A stretch of 64,000 nucleotides of DNA from Poriferisodalis sp963663635. GTDB lineage: Bacteria; Actinomycetota; Acidimicrobiia; Acidimicrobiales; Poriferisodalaceae. A program made the position numbers and the translations under genes. Below, one piece after another: positions 35,859 through 44,715 of the stretch. Below the pieces are notes generated by a model. It was not told where the DNA came from. It did no database searches and was given only the letters and a program-made list of their open reading frames with translations. Within the stretch, counting starts at the first letter, position 1. The number at the start of each line of letters is the position of its first letter. Location of the stretch: contig CAXXMY010000009.1 in NCBI GenBank assembly GCA_963663635.2, positions 310,001 to 374,000 of the forward strand, in the 5' to 3' direction.

Positions 35859-36737
35859 TCAGAGGCCGAGCGGAACCGAAGCGACTGGGTCGACTGGTCC
35901 TTGGCCGCTTCCGAGTCGCCGCCCGGCCGATGCGGCAATCGCACGGGCCGTGAAGTCGTGTGCGCGGTCGACGGCGTCGACGATGCGGGCACCCTTGGCG
36001 AGTTCGGCGCAGATCGCCGCAGAGAACGTGTCGCCGGAGCCTCTGACGTTGCGCGTGGCGATCCGGGGGCCAGTCAGCAGTCGGACGCTGCCGTCGACGA
36101 GAGCGACGTCGGTGATGGAATCACCCGATCGCAGTCGGCCCCCAGTGATGATGACGGCCTCGGGTCCAGCGGCCGCAAGCTCGTACGCGGCATCGATCCA
36201 TACTTCGGGATCGTCACCGAGTTCGCGACCGAGCAGCCGTCCCGCTTCGAGATGGTTGGGTGTCACCACGCGGGCCCGCGGCAGCAGCCGTGTCGCGACG
36301 GCGCGCTCGGCCTCAGCGGAGAGCATGGGCGTTCCAGCGCCGTTGACGAGGACGGGATCAACGACCAGCTGCGGCAGCCGGCGTGCTGCGATCGAGGACA
36401 CGACGGCGATGGATTCGGTCGTCAGCAGCAAGCCCGTCTTGCTTGCCGCAATCGGCATGTCGTCAAGCACGGCCTCGATTTGCGCCGCGACCAAGTCGGC
36501 ATCAATGGGCTGCGCACTGCGGAACTCGACGGTGTTCTGAGCTGAGACCAATGTCACGGCGAACGCGCCGTGCACGCCGCACGCAGCGAATGCTCGCAGG
36601 TCGGCGGCGAGACCGGCCCCGCCAGATGAATCGGCACCGGCAATGGTGAGCGCCGCCGGCGACCACGACCGCGTTGCGGGCGGCTCTGCGGCGTCAGTCA
36701 CCGTTCGGGCGGGCACGTCACCAGTACAACAGTTCAA
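35859..36737 (-). CDS. thiD: Hydroxymethylpyrimidine / phosphomethylpyrimidine kinase
   Basis: ThiD phosphorylates HMP and HMP-P for thiamine diphosphate synthesis. The 292-residue ribokinase-fold protein has ALTIAGADSSGGAGLAADLR near residue 29, the conserved VDPVLVNGAGTPML, TPNHLEAGRLLGRE, and the ATP/anion-hole signature VRGSGDTFSAAICAELAKGA. The GxGDTF Asp is the catalytic base. The first 28 residues are outside the domain, so a later start is possible. No other thi gene is nearby. It ends 80 bases upstream of the mutase start on the same strand. Confidence 0.9.
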   Translation of the reverse strand: MNCCTGDVPARTVTDAAEPPATRSWSPAALTIAGADSSGGAGLAADLRAFAACGVHGAFAVTLVSAQNTVEFRSAQPIDADLVAAQIEAVLDDMPIAASKTGLLLTTESIAVVSSIAARRLPQLVVDPVLVNGAGTPMLSAEAERAVATRLLPRARVVTPNHLEAGRLLGRELGDDPEVWIDAAYELAAAGPEAVIITGGRLRSGDSITDVALVDGSVRLLTGPRIATRNVRGSGDTFSAAICAELAKGARIVDAVDRAHDFTARAIAASAGRRLGSGQGPVDPVASVPLGL

Positions 36738-36860
36738 ACGCGCTCCGATCGCGCACGGCGCACACGGATTTGGGCGGATGGACGAGAGCGGACCGATTTG
36801 GATCGAATTGCCCCAACAGCAGGGCCCGGGCGGTCAGGTGCTGGTTAGGGTCGGCCCGCA

Positions 36861-37937
36861 ATGACTGGAAACGGTGTCGTCGGGATCATTGCGAACCCGG
36901 TGTCGGGGCGCGATATCCGGCGCGTGGCCGCACGCGGCGCAGTCTCAACAACCGAAGACAAGCGCAACCGGATCGCTCGCGCCGTCATCGGCGCGGTGAC
37001 TGCGGGTGCGACGCGCATCGTGGCGATGGCTGAGCCGTTCGGCATCGCGACTGGGGCACTCACCGACCTGCGCATCGAAGCCGACATCGAGATCGTGGAC
37101 GTCGCCGCAACAGTGTCGCCCGCGGACACGGTTCGGGCCGTCGACGCCATGCGCCTGCGCGAGGTCGGCTCTCTGGTCACGCTCGGCGGCGACGGAACCA
37201 ACCGCACCATCGCGAAAGTGTGGCCCGAAGCCACGCTCGTGCCGATGTCGACCGGCACGAACAACGTGTTTCCCAGCCTCACTGAGCCCACGATTGCCGG
37301 GGCCGCCGCGGGACTGGTGGCGTGCGGAATCGTCGACGCCGACGCCTGCGCCCCCCGCTCGAAGATGATCAACGTCCGCCTCGCCGACGGATCGACCGAC
37401 ATTGCGCTCATCGATGCCGTCACGCTCGCCGATGACTTCGTCGGCAACCGAATGCCAGCCGACGGGAACCTGCTGCGACAGGTACTCGTGTCACGTTCGC
37501 ATCCCGCCAGCATCGGCCTCAGCTCGCTGGCAGGGCTGCTGCTCCCGTGCAGACCCGACGAGGACGCCGCGGTCATGGTGGAGTGCGGCCCTGGTGGCCG
37601 TCCAATGCGAGTGCCCCTCGCGCCAGGGCTGTACCGCACGGTGCCGGTGCTGGAACATCGCTCCGTCGAATTAGGGACATCGGTCGAGCTGCGAGGCCCC
37701 GCCGTGCTGTCCTTCGACGGCGACCGAGAACATGTCATCAGCGCCGACGCACCGGCCACTGCGGTCGTTCGCCGCAACGGACCTCGCGTCGTGAACGTGG
37801 ATCGGGCACTGGAGCTCGGCGCCGCTGCCGGCGTGTTTGCCACCGACAGCGCCCCCACCGGCAATCGCGCGCTGAACGAGCTGGGCACGATCCACTACCA
37901 CCACGCCGACGGCACTCCAGTTCGCGACTGCTGTTGA
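36861..37937 (+). CDS. ATP-NAD kinase-like protein (AcoX/NAD-kinase fold)
   Basis: The 358-residue protein belongs to the ATP-NAD/AcoX kinase superfamily. It has an N-terminal IIANPVSGRDIRRVAARG, the family GGDGT motif in LVTLGGDGTNRTIAKVWPEA (about residues 110-129), then LVPMSTGTNNVFPSLTEPTI (ATP/NAD-site block). The C-terminal beta domain ends VFATDSAPTGNRALNELGTI. AcoX-type proteins occur with acetoin catabolism genes, which are absent here, so the substrate is uncertain; NAD kinase activity is possible but unproven. The start at ATG 36861 fits (MTGNGVVGIIANP). It is followed by a peroxiredoxin gene with its own promoter. Confidence 0.78.
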   Translation: MTGNGVVGIIANPVSGRDIRRVAARGAVSTTEDKRNRIARAVIGAVTAGATRIVAMAEPFGIATGALTDLRIEADIEIVDVAATVSPADTVRAVDAMRLREVGSLVTLGGDGTNRTIAKVWPEATLVPMSTGTNNVFPSLTEPTIAGAAAGLVACGIVDADACAPRSKMINVRLADGSTDIALIDAVTLADDFVGNRMPADGNLLRQVLVSRSHPASIGLSSLAGLLLPCRPDEDAAVMVECGPGGRPMRVPLAPGLYRTVPVLEHRSVELGTSVELRGPAVLSFDGDREHVISADAPATAVVRRNGPRVVNVDRALELGAAAGVFATDSAPTGNRALNELGTIHYHHADGTPVRDCC

Positions 37938-37975
37938 CGCTGTGCTAATTCCTGACTAATCCAGTCGGATTTGTC
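37934..37975 (+). promoter_or_regulatory. Promoter with overlapping operator upstream of the peroxiredoxin gene
   Basis: TTGACG (37934-37939), a 17-base spacer and TAATCC (37957-37962) resemble a sigma-70-type promoter. Overlapping the -10 element is a near-perfect inverted repeat, GACTAATCC-AGTC-GGATTTGTC (37954-37975, 8 of 9 positions paired). Its placement suggests repressor control of the downstream gene, about 73 bases from the ATG. The regulator is not identified. Confidence 0.55.
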
Positions 37976-38047
37976 ACTGATCGGCGCTAACCTGCGCTGC
38001 GACACCCGTGCACGCTCACGCACGGCACCGCCCACTGGAGGAATCCC

Positions 38048-38710
38048 ATGGCACTCCGCCTCAACGACATCGCACCTGACTTCACAGCCAACACCACCGA
38101 AGGCGAGATCAGCTTCCATGACTGGATCGGCGACGGATGGGCGCTGCTGTTCTCTCACCCGAAGGACTTCACGCCGGTGTGCACAACCGAGCTTGGCGCG
38201 GTCGCCGGGCTCTCCGACGAATTCGCTGCCCGCAATTGCAAGATCATCGGCATCAGCGTCGACGGCGTGAGCGACCATGCGAACTGGAAGGCCGACATCG
38301 CCTCGGCCACCGGCCACGAGGTCAACTACCCGCTCATCGGCGATCCCGAGCTGAATGTCGTGAAGCTCTACGACATGCTGCCCGCCGACGCCGGCAGCAC
38401 GTCCGAGGGTCGCACTGCAGCGAACAACGCCACGGCTCGCACGGTGTTCATCATCGGGCCGGACAAGACGATCAAGGCGTCGCTGACGTACCCGATGACC
38501 ACCGGCCGCAACTTCGCCGAGATTCTGCGGCTCCTGGATTCGTGCCAGCTGACGGCCGCCGAGCAGGTCGCAACCCCCGCCAACTGGCAGCAAGGCGACA
38601 ACGTCATCATCGTGCCCGCAGTGTCCAACGAGGCTGCCGCCGAGAAGTACCCCGACGGGTGGGAAGCCCCGCTTCCGTACCTGCGCCTGGTGCCGCAGCC
38701 CGGCGCCTAG
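38048..38710 (+). CDS. 1-Cys peroxiredoxin (Prx6 type)
   Basis: This thiol peroxidase reduces hydrogen peroxide and organic hydroperoxides. The 220-residue protein has the peroxidatic Cys45 in HPKDFTPVCTTELG, the conserved Arg in NNATARTVFIIGPD, and the long C-terminal extension typical of Prx6 (NWQQGDNVIIVPAVSNEAAA, then YPDGWEAPLPYLRLVPQP). No second conserved resolving cysteine is evident in the usual 2-Cys position. GGAGGA lies upstream of ATG 38048. A promoter with an operator-like repeat precedes it. Mycothiol (mshC is in this window) is a plausible reductant, but that is inference. Confidence 0.93.
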   Translation: MALRLNDIAPDFTANTTEGEISFHDWIGDGWALLFSHPKDFTPVCTTELGAVAGLSDEFAARNCKIIGISVDGVSDHANWKADIASATGHEVNYPLIGDPELNVVKLYDMLPADAGSTSEGRTAANNATARTVFIIGPDKTIKASLTYPMTTGRNFAEILRLLDSCQLTAAEQVATPANWQQGDNVIIVPAVSNEAAAEKYPDGWEAPLPYLRLVPQPGA

Positions 38711-38778
38711 CAATCGCCCGCCCGCGTCAACGACCACTGCGGCACCCCAACAACCCAGCGCCGCGGCCCGGCGCCTAG
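38698..38778. repeat. 13-bp 3'-end duplication after the peroxiredoxin gene
   Basis: GCCCGGCGCCTAG, the last codons and stop of the peroxiredoxin gene (38698-38710), recurs at 38766-38778, 68 bases later, with similar following bases (CAATCGCC / CTCTCGCT). The second copy lies in the short non-coding gap before pncB. It looks like a duplicated gene end. Confidence 0.65.
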
Positions 38779-38818
38779 CTCTCGCTCGGCGCGACGCCGG
38801 GACTCAGACCCGATCGCC

Positions 38819-40186
38819 TCAGCTCACGTCCCGATCGGCCGCGACCTCAGCTTCGAATTGAGGCGCTCCATCGAGTCGCCGCATCGGTTCGGGCAGCTCG
38901 TCGCGGACGCGCTGGTGGAAGCGTCGATCCTGGCCCAGCGTGTAGGGGTAGACAACTCGGCCTGCGCGCACGAGCGGCACATGCAGCGGACGACTGTCGG
39001 GCGGACCGGGCCGATCGCGTTCGACCAGCACTTCGGCGGTGGCAAACCCGCCCTGCAGCACCCGGTACGGCCGCACGACGCCGCCGCGGGTGGCCTTGCC
39101 CTCGGATTCCTTGTGCACCGGGACGACGGGCTCGAACGTTCCCGAATGGCGGGCCACTGCCACTGCCTTGTACACCATGCCTGCTGTGGCATGACCCGAG
39201 CCCACGACGAGCTGCGTGCCGACGCCGTAACCGTCAACCGGCAAATCGGCCAGGTCGGCGATGCGGTACTCGTCGAGATCACCCGAGACCACGATGCGGG
39301 TCGCTTCGGCGCCGGCATCGTCAAGCCACTGACGAACCCGCGGGACTTCTGCAATCAGGTCGCCCGAGTCGATGCGCACGGCTCCGGGCACACCGCCGAG
39401 CCGCTTCGCCGCGGCGAGGCCGCGTTCGAGCCCGGTCCGCAGGTCATAGGTGTCGATGAGCAGGGTGGTCTCGAGGCCGTGGGCTCGCATCTGGGCCTCG
39501 AACGCCGCCTCTTCGTCGTGATGGGCCAGCGTGAATGCGTGGGCCGCGGTGCCGGCGGTGGGGATCCCGTACTGCCTCCCGGCCAGCAGGTTCGAGGTGG
39601 CATCGAAACCGACCAGCCACGCGGCGCGTGCCGCCGCGACGGCCGCCAGCTCGTGAGTGCGACGTCCGCCCATCTCGATGAGGTGTCGACCCGTCGCAGC
39701 GTCGTGCATCCGGGCGGCAGCAGACGCGACGGCGCAGTCGTGATTGAGCACCGACAGCACCAGTGTCTCGACCAGCAGCGCGGCTCCGAACGAAGCGTCA
39801 ACGCGCAGCACCGGACTGCCGGGCGCGTAGAAGTCGCCTTCGCGGTAACTCCAGGCGTCGCCGTCGAATCGGAATGTCGCGAGATGTTCGAGCAACTCGT
39901 CGCTGAATCGCCCCAGCCCGGCGAGGTACTTCAGATCCTCCGGCTCAAATCGGTAGTCGGCGAGCAGCGCTGCAAGACGGCCTGGCCCCGCCACGACGCC
40001 GTAACCGCGACCGGGTGGCAACCGACGAGCGAACACTTCGAAACACGAACGCCGAGACGCGACACCCGATTGCAGCGCTGCATCGAGCATGGTCAGCTCG
40101 TACAGGTCGGTCATCAACGCCGTGCCCATATCCAGAGTCTGCCCCGCGATCAGCGCACCCCGCCCCTCACCGACCGTCTCGAGCAT
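38819..40186 (-). CDS. pncB: Nicotinate phosphoribosyltransferase
   Basis: PncB makes nicotinate mononucleotide from nicotinate and PRPP in the NAD salvage pathway. The 455-residue protein begins with LMTDLYELTMLDAALQSG, the family N-terminal motif, followed by GGRRTHELAAVAAARAAWLV and GFDATSNLLAGRQYGIPTAG (family block after the catalytic His region). The phosphate-binding AVRIDSGDL and GYGVGTQLVVGSG come next, then PVHKESEGKATRGGVVRPYR. Length is normal. It is convergent with the peroxiredoxin gene. An ATG at residue 20 (MGTALMTDLYEL) is an alternative start. Confidence 0.92.
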   Translation of the reverse strand: MLETVGEGRGALIAGQTLDMGTALMTDLYELTMLDAALQSGVASRRSCFEVFARRLPPGRGYGVVAGPGRLAALLADYRFEPEDLKYLAGLGRFSDELLEHLATFRFDGDAWSYREGDFYAPGSPVLRVDASFGAALLVETLVLSVLNHDCAVASAAARMHDAATGRHLIEMGGRRTHELAAVAAARAAWLVGFDATSNLLAGRQYGIPTAGTAAHAFTLAHHDEEAAFEAQMRAHGLETTLLIDTYDLRTGLERGLAAAKRLGGVPGAVRIDSGDLIAEVPRVRQWLDDAGAEATRIVVSGDLDEYRIADLADLPVDGYGVGTQLVVGSGHATAGMVYKAVAVARHSGTFEPVVPVHKESEGKATRGGVVRPYRVLQGGFATAEVLVERDRPGPPDSRPLHVPLVRAGRVVYPYTLGQDRRFHQRVRDELPEPMRRLDGAPQFEAEVAADRDVS

Positions 40187-40248
40187 CGCGGAGCGGCACG
40201 AAATGGTGCGGCGCTGATGTCGCCGCGGGCCTGAGTAGCGTCGTGGCG

Positions 40249-40623
40249 ATGGCTGCTCGCGGGTTGGCGTGGTTGGTGGCTGGGTCGCATCTGGCCTATG
40301 TCGCCTTCCTCATCGTGGGCGGGTTCTTGGCATGGCGGAAGCCAAAACTGGTCAAGTGGCATGTGGGCGCGATCGTCGCCGCCGCTGTCGTCAACATCAC
40401 CGGTTCGGACTGCCCTCTGACGGTCTGGGAGAAGTGGTTCCTGCGCCAAGCTGGGCATGAGCCCTATGAGACCGGCTTCATCTCGCATTACCTCGTCGAG
40501 CCGATCTACCGGCCGGGCATCAACGGTCGGGTCAACTTCGTGCTCTTGGCGAGCCTGATTGTCCCGATCACGATCAGCTACTGGCGGCTGCGCAAGACGA
40601 GCCACGCAACCCCGGGCGCCTGA
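40249..40623 (+). CDS. DUF2784 family membrane protein
   Basis: This 124-residue protein has about four hydrophobic segments. The DUF2784 signature includes HLAYVAFLIVGGFLAWRKPK and the loop NITGSDCPLTVWEKWFLRQA followed by GFISHYLVEPIYRPGINGRV, a C-P-L-T-x-W-E block conserved in that family. Its function is unknown. I start at ATG 40249; GTG 40243, two codons upstream, is equally likely. It is divergent from pncB and is followed by about 216 bases without a clear gene before the aminotransferase. Confidence 0.82.
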   Translation: MAARGLAWLVAGSHLAYVAFLIVGGFLAWRKPKLVKWHVGAIVAAAVVNITGSDCPLTVWEKWFLRQAGHEPYETGFISHYLVEPIYRPGINGRVNFVLLASLIVPITISYWRLRKTSHATPGA

Positions 40624-40839
40624 AGCCCGAGCGCTGCAAGCACGTCGTCAATCACGCGTCGATGCCCATCGGGTCGAGCGGCGCGCCGTCGAAGAGTTGC
40701 GTCTCGAGGGCGTCGCTCAAACGATCGAGCAGTGCCTCCCGTCGCTTCGGAAAACAGCGCTGGCAGGGTCCGAACGCGGTGCCGCCACCGATCCACGGGG
40801 ACTCTTAGCCTTGCTGGCCATGCAGCGAAGGACCGCCCC

Positions 40840-42000
40840 GTGGCGAACGGTCTGAAGGTTTCCAAGCGGGCCGACATTGCGCCGTTCTTCGTGATGGAGA
40901 TGATGCGTGCGGCGGCGGAGCGTGAGAACGCGGGCGGCGATGTCGTGCACATGGAGGTCGGCCAGCCCTCCACACCAGCTCCGGCGGGGGCTCGCGCAGC
41001 TGCGAAGGCCGCTATTGACAACGACGTGCTCGGATACACCGCCGCTGTCGGCATCGATGCGCTGCGGCAACGGCTCAGCCAGCACTACGCCGACTGGTAC
41101 GGCCACGACGCTGATCCGGGGCACATCGTGGTCACTCAGGGCGCCAGCGGAGCGTTCACGCTGGCTTTTCTGGCGTGCTTCGAAGCCGGCGACCGGGTGG
41201 CGGTGACCGCACCCGGTTACCCCTGCTACCGCAACACGCTCACAGCGCTCGATGTCGATGTGGTCGAGGTGGGCGTGACGGCTGAAACCGACTTCCGCCT
41301 CACAACCGAGATGCTCAGCGAGCTCGGTTCGCTCGACGGCGTTGTCGTGGCGAGCCCCGCCAATCCCACTGGCACGATGCTCGGCGCCGACGAGCTCGCA
41401 CGGCTCGCCCGCTGGTGTCATCGCGCCGGCGTGCGGCTCATCTCTGACGAGATCTACCACGGCATCTCGTATGGCACGAAGGCAGCGACGGCAGCGGCGC
41501 ACAGCTCCAGCGCGGTCGTGGTGAACAGCTTCTCGAAGTACTTTTCAATGACCGGCTGGCGGCTCGGCTGGCTGCTGTTGCCTCCCGAGCTAGTCGCTCC
41601 CGTCGAGCGTCTGGCCCAGAACGCCACCATTGCGGCCGCAACGGTCTCGCAGTACGCCGCCCTCGGGGCCTTCGACAGCATCGACGAGCTTGAGGCCAAT
41701 GTCGCCCGATACGCACAGCACCGCCAGATACTGCTCGACGGGCTGCCCACCGCCGGCATCGACCGCATTGCTCCACCCGATGGCGCCTTCTACATCTACG
41801 CCAACGTCGACCACCTCACCCACGACAGCGCAGAGCTGGCTGCCATCTGGCTCGCCGACCTCGGAATCGCCACCACACCCGGCCTCGATTTCGACCCCGC
41901 CGAGGGACACCGTTACATCCGCTTCTCGTTCGCGGGAAGCAACGACGACATTCACCGCACGGTCGAGCGCCTCGCCGCCTGGGCCAAACAACGAAGTTGA
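40840..42000 (+). CDS. PLP-dependent class I/II aminotransferase
   Basis: This 386-residue fold-type I aminotransferase has the PLP Lys at position 233 in NSFSKYFSMTGWRLGWLLLP. It also shows VTQGASGAFTLAFLACFEAG (phosphate loop), VVVASPANPTGTMLGADELA (substrate/PLP Asn), LISDEIYHGISYG and the C-terminal RYIRFSFAGS arginine. The match is to the AspC/AlaA-like family. The substrate could be aspartate, alanine or an aromatic amino acid; sequence alone does not decide. GTG 40840 is chosen because GAAGGA lies eight bases upstream and family length is normal. Confidence 0.9.
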   Translation: MANGLKVSKRADIAPFFVMEMMRAAAERENAGGDVVHMEVGQPSTPAPAGARAAAKAAIDNDVLGYTAAVGIDALRQRLSQHYADWYGHDADPGHIVVTQGASGAFTLAFLACFEAGDRVAVTAPGYPCYRNTLTALDVDVVEVGVTAETDFRLTTEMLSELGSLDGVVVASPANPTGTMLGADELARLARWCHRAGVRLISDEIYHGISYGTKAATAAAHSSSAVVVNSFSKYFSMTGWRLGWLLLPPELVAPVERLAQNATIAAATVSQYAALGAFDSIDELEANVARYAQHRQILLDGLPTAGIDRIAPPDGAFYIYANVDHLTHDSAELAAIWLADLGIATTPGLDFDPAEGHRYIRFSFAGSNDDIHRTVERLAAWAKQRS

Positions 42001-42042
42001 GCCACGGGCGCAGCGCGAGCCCCACCGCTAGCGTCGCCGCGC

Positions 42043-42452
42043 ATGGATTCCGCAGAACTCGAAACACTCGTCATTGACGAGCCCCCAACGGCGTCGTCAC
42101 GATCACGTTGAATCGGCCGCGCCGCCTCAACGCTGCGAACACCCAAATGTTCACCGAGCTGCGCGAGACCTGGAATGCGATCGGCGGCGATCCCACGGTG
42201 CGCTGCGTGGTGATGACCGGTGCAGGCGACGCCTTCTGCAGCGGTGCCGACCTCGCAAGCGATGACGACACCGGACCCCCCATTGCAGTCGCGATGACCA
42301 CGCGCCTGCTCACCCTCAACGCCTCCGCAGACTTCGCCACTGCGCTCGAGGCCGAAGGCATGGCTCAGTCGCTCAACTTCACCACCGAGGACACCAAAGA
42401 AGCCGTCAAGGCCTTCCTGGAGAAGCGGCCCCCCACCTTCAAGGGCCGCTAG
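42043..42452 (+). pseudogene. Enoyl-CoA hydratase, frameshifted and internally deleted
   Basis: ATG 42043 begins MDSAELETLVIDE and shifts frame at the C5 run 42082-42086 into NGVVTITLNRPRRLNAANTQ, the crotonase N terminus. Then comes VVMTGAGDAFCSGADLASDD (oxyanion-hole motif). After that the gene jumps straight to the C-terminal helix region (IAVAMTTRLLTLNASADFAT; AVKAFLEKRPPTFKGR). Crotonases are about 260 residues; here only about 136 remain, with the middle, including the second catalytic region, missing. It follows the aminotransferase by 42 bases and is convergent with the acyl-CoA dehydrogenase. Confidence 0.85.
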
Positions 42453-42476
42453 CAGCGGTCTGCCTCCGAAGCCCGC

Positions 42477-43679
42477 TCAGGCGACTGAAGCGCGGGACTC
42501 TGCCCAGGTCTTGCCTGATTCCACGTCGACATCGTGGGGAAGGCCCAGCACCCGCTCGGCGATGATGTTGCGCTGCACCTCTGAGGTGCCGCCGCCAATC
42601 GTGAGCGCGGGGCTGAACAGGTATCCCCCATGCCAGCCGTTCCATCCTTCGACCACAGCCTGCGACTTCGGGAACTCAGGTGACGTGCCGAGCGGCCCGG
42701 TGTTCGCGAGCAGCCCGTGCGAGCCCGCCAAGTCCTTGGCCAATCCCATGACGTGCTGCCCGTGATCGTCGGCGAGCGCCTTGCGCACGCTGGCCTCGGG
42801 GCCGGGCTGGCGGCCATGCAGTCGGGCCGAGAGCGTCCGCAGCCGGATCAGGCGCAGCACCTCGCCCTCGATGTGCAGCCGAGCAGCCCGGTCTCGCAAC
42901 ACCGGGTCGGAGAGCCCGCCCGCGGAACGCACGACGTCAAGAAGGTCGACGGCGCTGGGACCACTGCCCCACAATGCGCCCTCACCCGACAGCGACACTC
43001 GCTCGTTGCCCAGCGTGACCTTTGCGAGACGCCAGCCGTCGTTCTCGTCGCCGATTCGGTTCTCGACCGGCAGCTCCATGTCAGTGAAGAACGTCTGGTT
43101 AAACGAGTACGCCGTGGTCATGTCGATGATCGGGCGAAGCTCGAGGCCCGGGGTGTCCATCGGGCAGATGAAGTACGACACGCCGCGGTGTTTGGGCACG
43201 TCAGGATCGGTGCGGGCAATGAGGATGCCGAACTTGCTGCGATGCGCTCCCGACGACCAGATCTTCGAACCGTTGACGATGTAGCGGTCGCCGTCGCGCA
43301 CCGCCCGTGTGGCCAGATTGGCGAGGTCAGATCCGCTGTCGGGTTCTGAGAACAGCTGGCACCAAACGTCGGTGCCAGTCAGGATCGGCCACAGGTAGCG
43401 CTTCTGCTGGGCTTCGGTGCCGCCGTAGAGGATTGTGGGACCCGCCCAGCCCAGTCCGATGCCACCAGCGAGTCGGCGAACACCGGCTTTGGCGAGCTCT
43501 TCGTCGATCAGCAGTTGCGTGATGGGGTCGGCCCCGAGGCCGTAGGGCTTCGGCCAGTGCGGCGCCACGTAGCCGGCGTGTGCCAGAGCTTCCTGGCTGG
43601 GGGCACCGTCGTGGTCGTCGAGCCAGTCGCGCACCGCGACACGGCGAGGATCGTCATCGTCCGGCCAGTCGAAATCCAT
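42477..43679 (-). CDS. Acyl-CoA dehydrogenase
   Basis: This FAD-dependent enzyme introduces the alpha-beta double bond in acyl-CoAs. The 400-residue protein has the expected three domains: an N-terminal helical part, a middle beta domain with CQLFSEPDSGSDLANLATRA and YIVNGSKIWSSGAHRSKFGI (FAD and substrate contacts), and a C-terminal helical domain ending LTIGGGTSEVQRNIIAERVL. The catalytic Glu position is not certain by eye. Its ATG at 43679 lies only 10 bases from the CTAG junction of an IS982-like element, so the native promoter has been displaced unless the element supplies one. Confidence 0.9.
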   Translation of the reverse strand: MDFDWPDDDDPRRVAVRDWLDDHDGAPSQEALAHAGYVAPHWPKPYGLGADPITQLLIDEELAKAGVRRLAGGIGLGWAGPTILYGGTEAQQKRYLWPILTGTDVWCQLFSEPDSGSDLANLATRAVRDGDRYIVNGSKIWSSGAHRSKFGILIARTDPDVPKHRGVSYFICPMDTPGLELRPIIDMTTAYSFNQTFFTDMELPVENRIGDENDGWRLAKVTLGNERVSLSGEGALWGSGPSAVDLLDVVRSAGGLSDPVLRDRAARLHIEGEVLRLIRLRTLSARLHGRQPGPEASVRKALADDHGQHVMGLAKDLAGSHGLLANTGPLGTSPEFPKSQAVVEGWNGWHGGYLFSPALTIGGGTSEVQRNIIAERVLGLPHDVDVESGKTWAESRASVA

Positions 43680-43692
43680 GCTCGGACCCTAG

Positions 43693-44715
43693 ATGATTAG
43701 TTCCAAGGGTTTAGTGGTCGTATGCGGTCAGTGAGCGTGCTGGTCGGGTGTGTCGGTAGGTCTCGTTGTGCCAGAAGGCGGCGGTGAGGGCGAGGAGGCG
43801 GGTGCCGATGCGCGCGGCGACGCCGGTTTTGGTGCGTGCTTTGTGGCGTTCGAGGGTGAGCTGGCCTTTGAGGGTCTGGATGATCGATTCGGTGATCTGG
43901 CGCAGGGGCCGCAGGAACTTTGCGCCGGGCCGTGGGGCCTCGGTTCGGGTGGCGGGGCGCAGCACGGTGATGCCGGCGTTGTTGAGGTCGGCTTCGAATG
44001 CTTTGGAGCGGCAGCGGTTGTCGGCGATGAGGGTCTGGCCGGGCCGGGCGAGGTCGGCCGCGTCGATCATGTCGGCGCAGACGTCGCGTTCGTCGGCTTT
44101 CGCGCCGGCGAGAGCGAACGCGACCCGCAGCCCCGCCGGGGTGGCCACAAGATGCAGGCGCAGGCCCCAGAACCAGCGGGAATGCGACGCGCACCAGCCG
44201 TATTGGGCCCATCGGGCGAGGCCGGAGCGCTTTTGGGTCTCGCGGCTGGTGCCGCACTCGACCGGCGTGGAGTCCACCAGCCACACGTCGTGGTGCCACG
44301 ACTCGCACTCGCGTGCGAGGCATCCCATGACACCTGCGATCATCTCGGCGCTGCGCCGCAGCCGCTTGTTGTAGCCGTCGCGGTTCGCCAGATACGGGAA
44401 CCACGGACGCAGATGCGCGTGGGCGAAGCGCACGAACTGCGACTCGTTGTCATAGCCCAGCAGCGCACAGATCACCGCCAAGGTGACCAGCTCCGCGTCC
44501 GACAGCTTCGGGGCGAACCCCACCACAGGCCGCTGCGGCGCCCACCCAGGGTTCTGCGCCAACAGGTCATCGATCCTCACATACAGTGCGGTCGCGAGGG
44601 TGACCCGAGTCCGGGCCCATGCTGAGAACCTCCAAGATCGAAGCGTGAATACACACCCCGAGCTTGGACACCCTCACCCCACAACCGGTGGACCCGACCC
44701 CTTGGAACTAATCAT
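43693..44715 (-). mobile_element. IS982-like insertion sequence with 17-bp inverted ends and CTAG flanks
   Basis: Ends ATGATTAGTTCCAAGGG (43693-43709) and its complement CCCTTGGAACTAATCAT (44699-44715) are perfect inverted repeats. CTAG stands directly outside on both sides (43689-43692 and 44716-44719), probably a 4-bp target duplication. One full transposase gene lies inside. The 4-bp CTAG duplication would also fit an IS5-type element, so the family label is tentative. Confidence 0.82.
43711..44580 (-). CDS. IS982-family-like transposase
   Basis: The 289-residue transposase appears complete. It has LSDAELVTLAVICALLGYDN, then WFPYLANRDGYNKRLRRSAE, the catalytic HDVWLVDSTPVECG (first Asp), ASHSRWFWGLRLHLVATPAG, TLIADNRCRSKAFEADLNNA (second Asp) and RQITESIIQTLKGQLTLERH (Glu). 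This pattern is the actinobacterial group usually named IS982. It starts with GTG 44580 and ends with TAA at 43711, just inside the left inverted repeat. It has no frameshift, so it could be active, in contrast to its IS630 neighbour. Confidence 0.88.
   Translation of the reverse strand: MRIDDLLAQNPGWAPQRPVVGFAPKLSDAELVTLAVICALLGYDNESQFVRFAHAHLRPWFPYLANRDGYNKRLRRSAEMIAGVMGCLARECESWHHDVWLVDSTPVECGTSRETQKRSGLARWAQYGWCASHSRWFWGLRLHLVATPAGLRVAFALAGAKADERDVCADMIDAADLARPGQTLIADNRCRSKAFEADLNNAGITVLRPATRTEAPRPGAKFLRPLRQITESIIQTLKGQLTLERHKARTKTGVAARIGTRLLALTAAFWHNETYRHTRPARSLTAYDH

Noticed and set aside
35077..36540. Long plus-strand open frame opposite the mutase and thiD
   Set aside because: It spans two clear minus-strand genes and has no domain resemblance.
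40652..40804. Minus-strand frame with GPCQRCFPKRREALLDRL
   Set aside because: It looks protein-like (CxxC) but has no ATG, GTG or TTG start and is bounded by a TAA upstream; not supportable as a gene.
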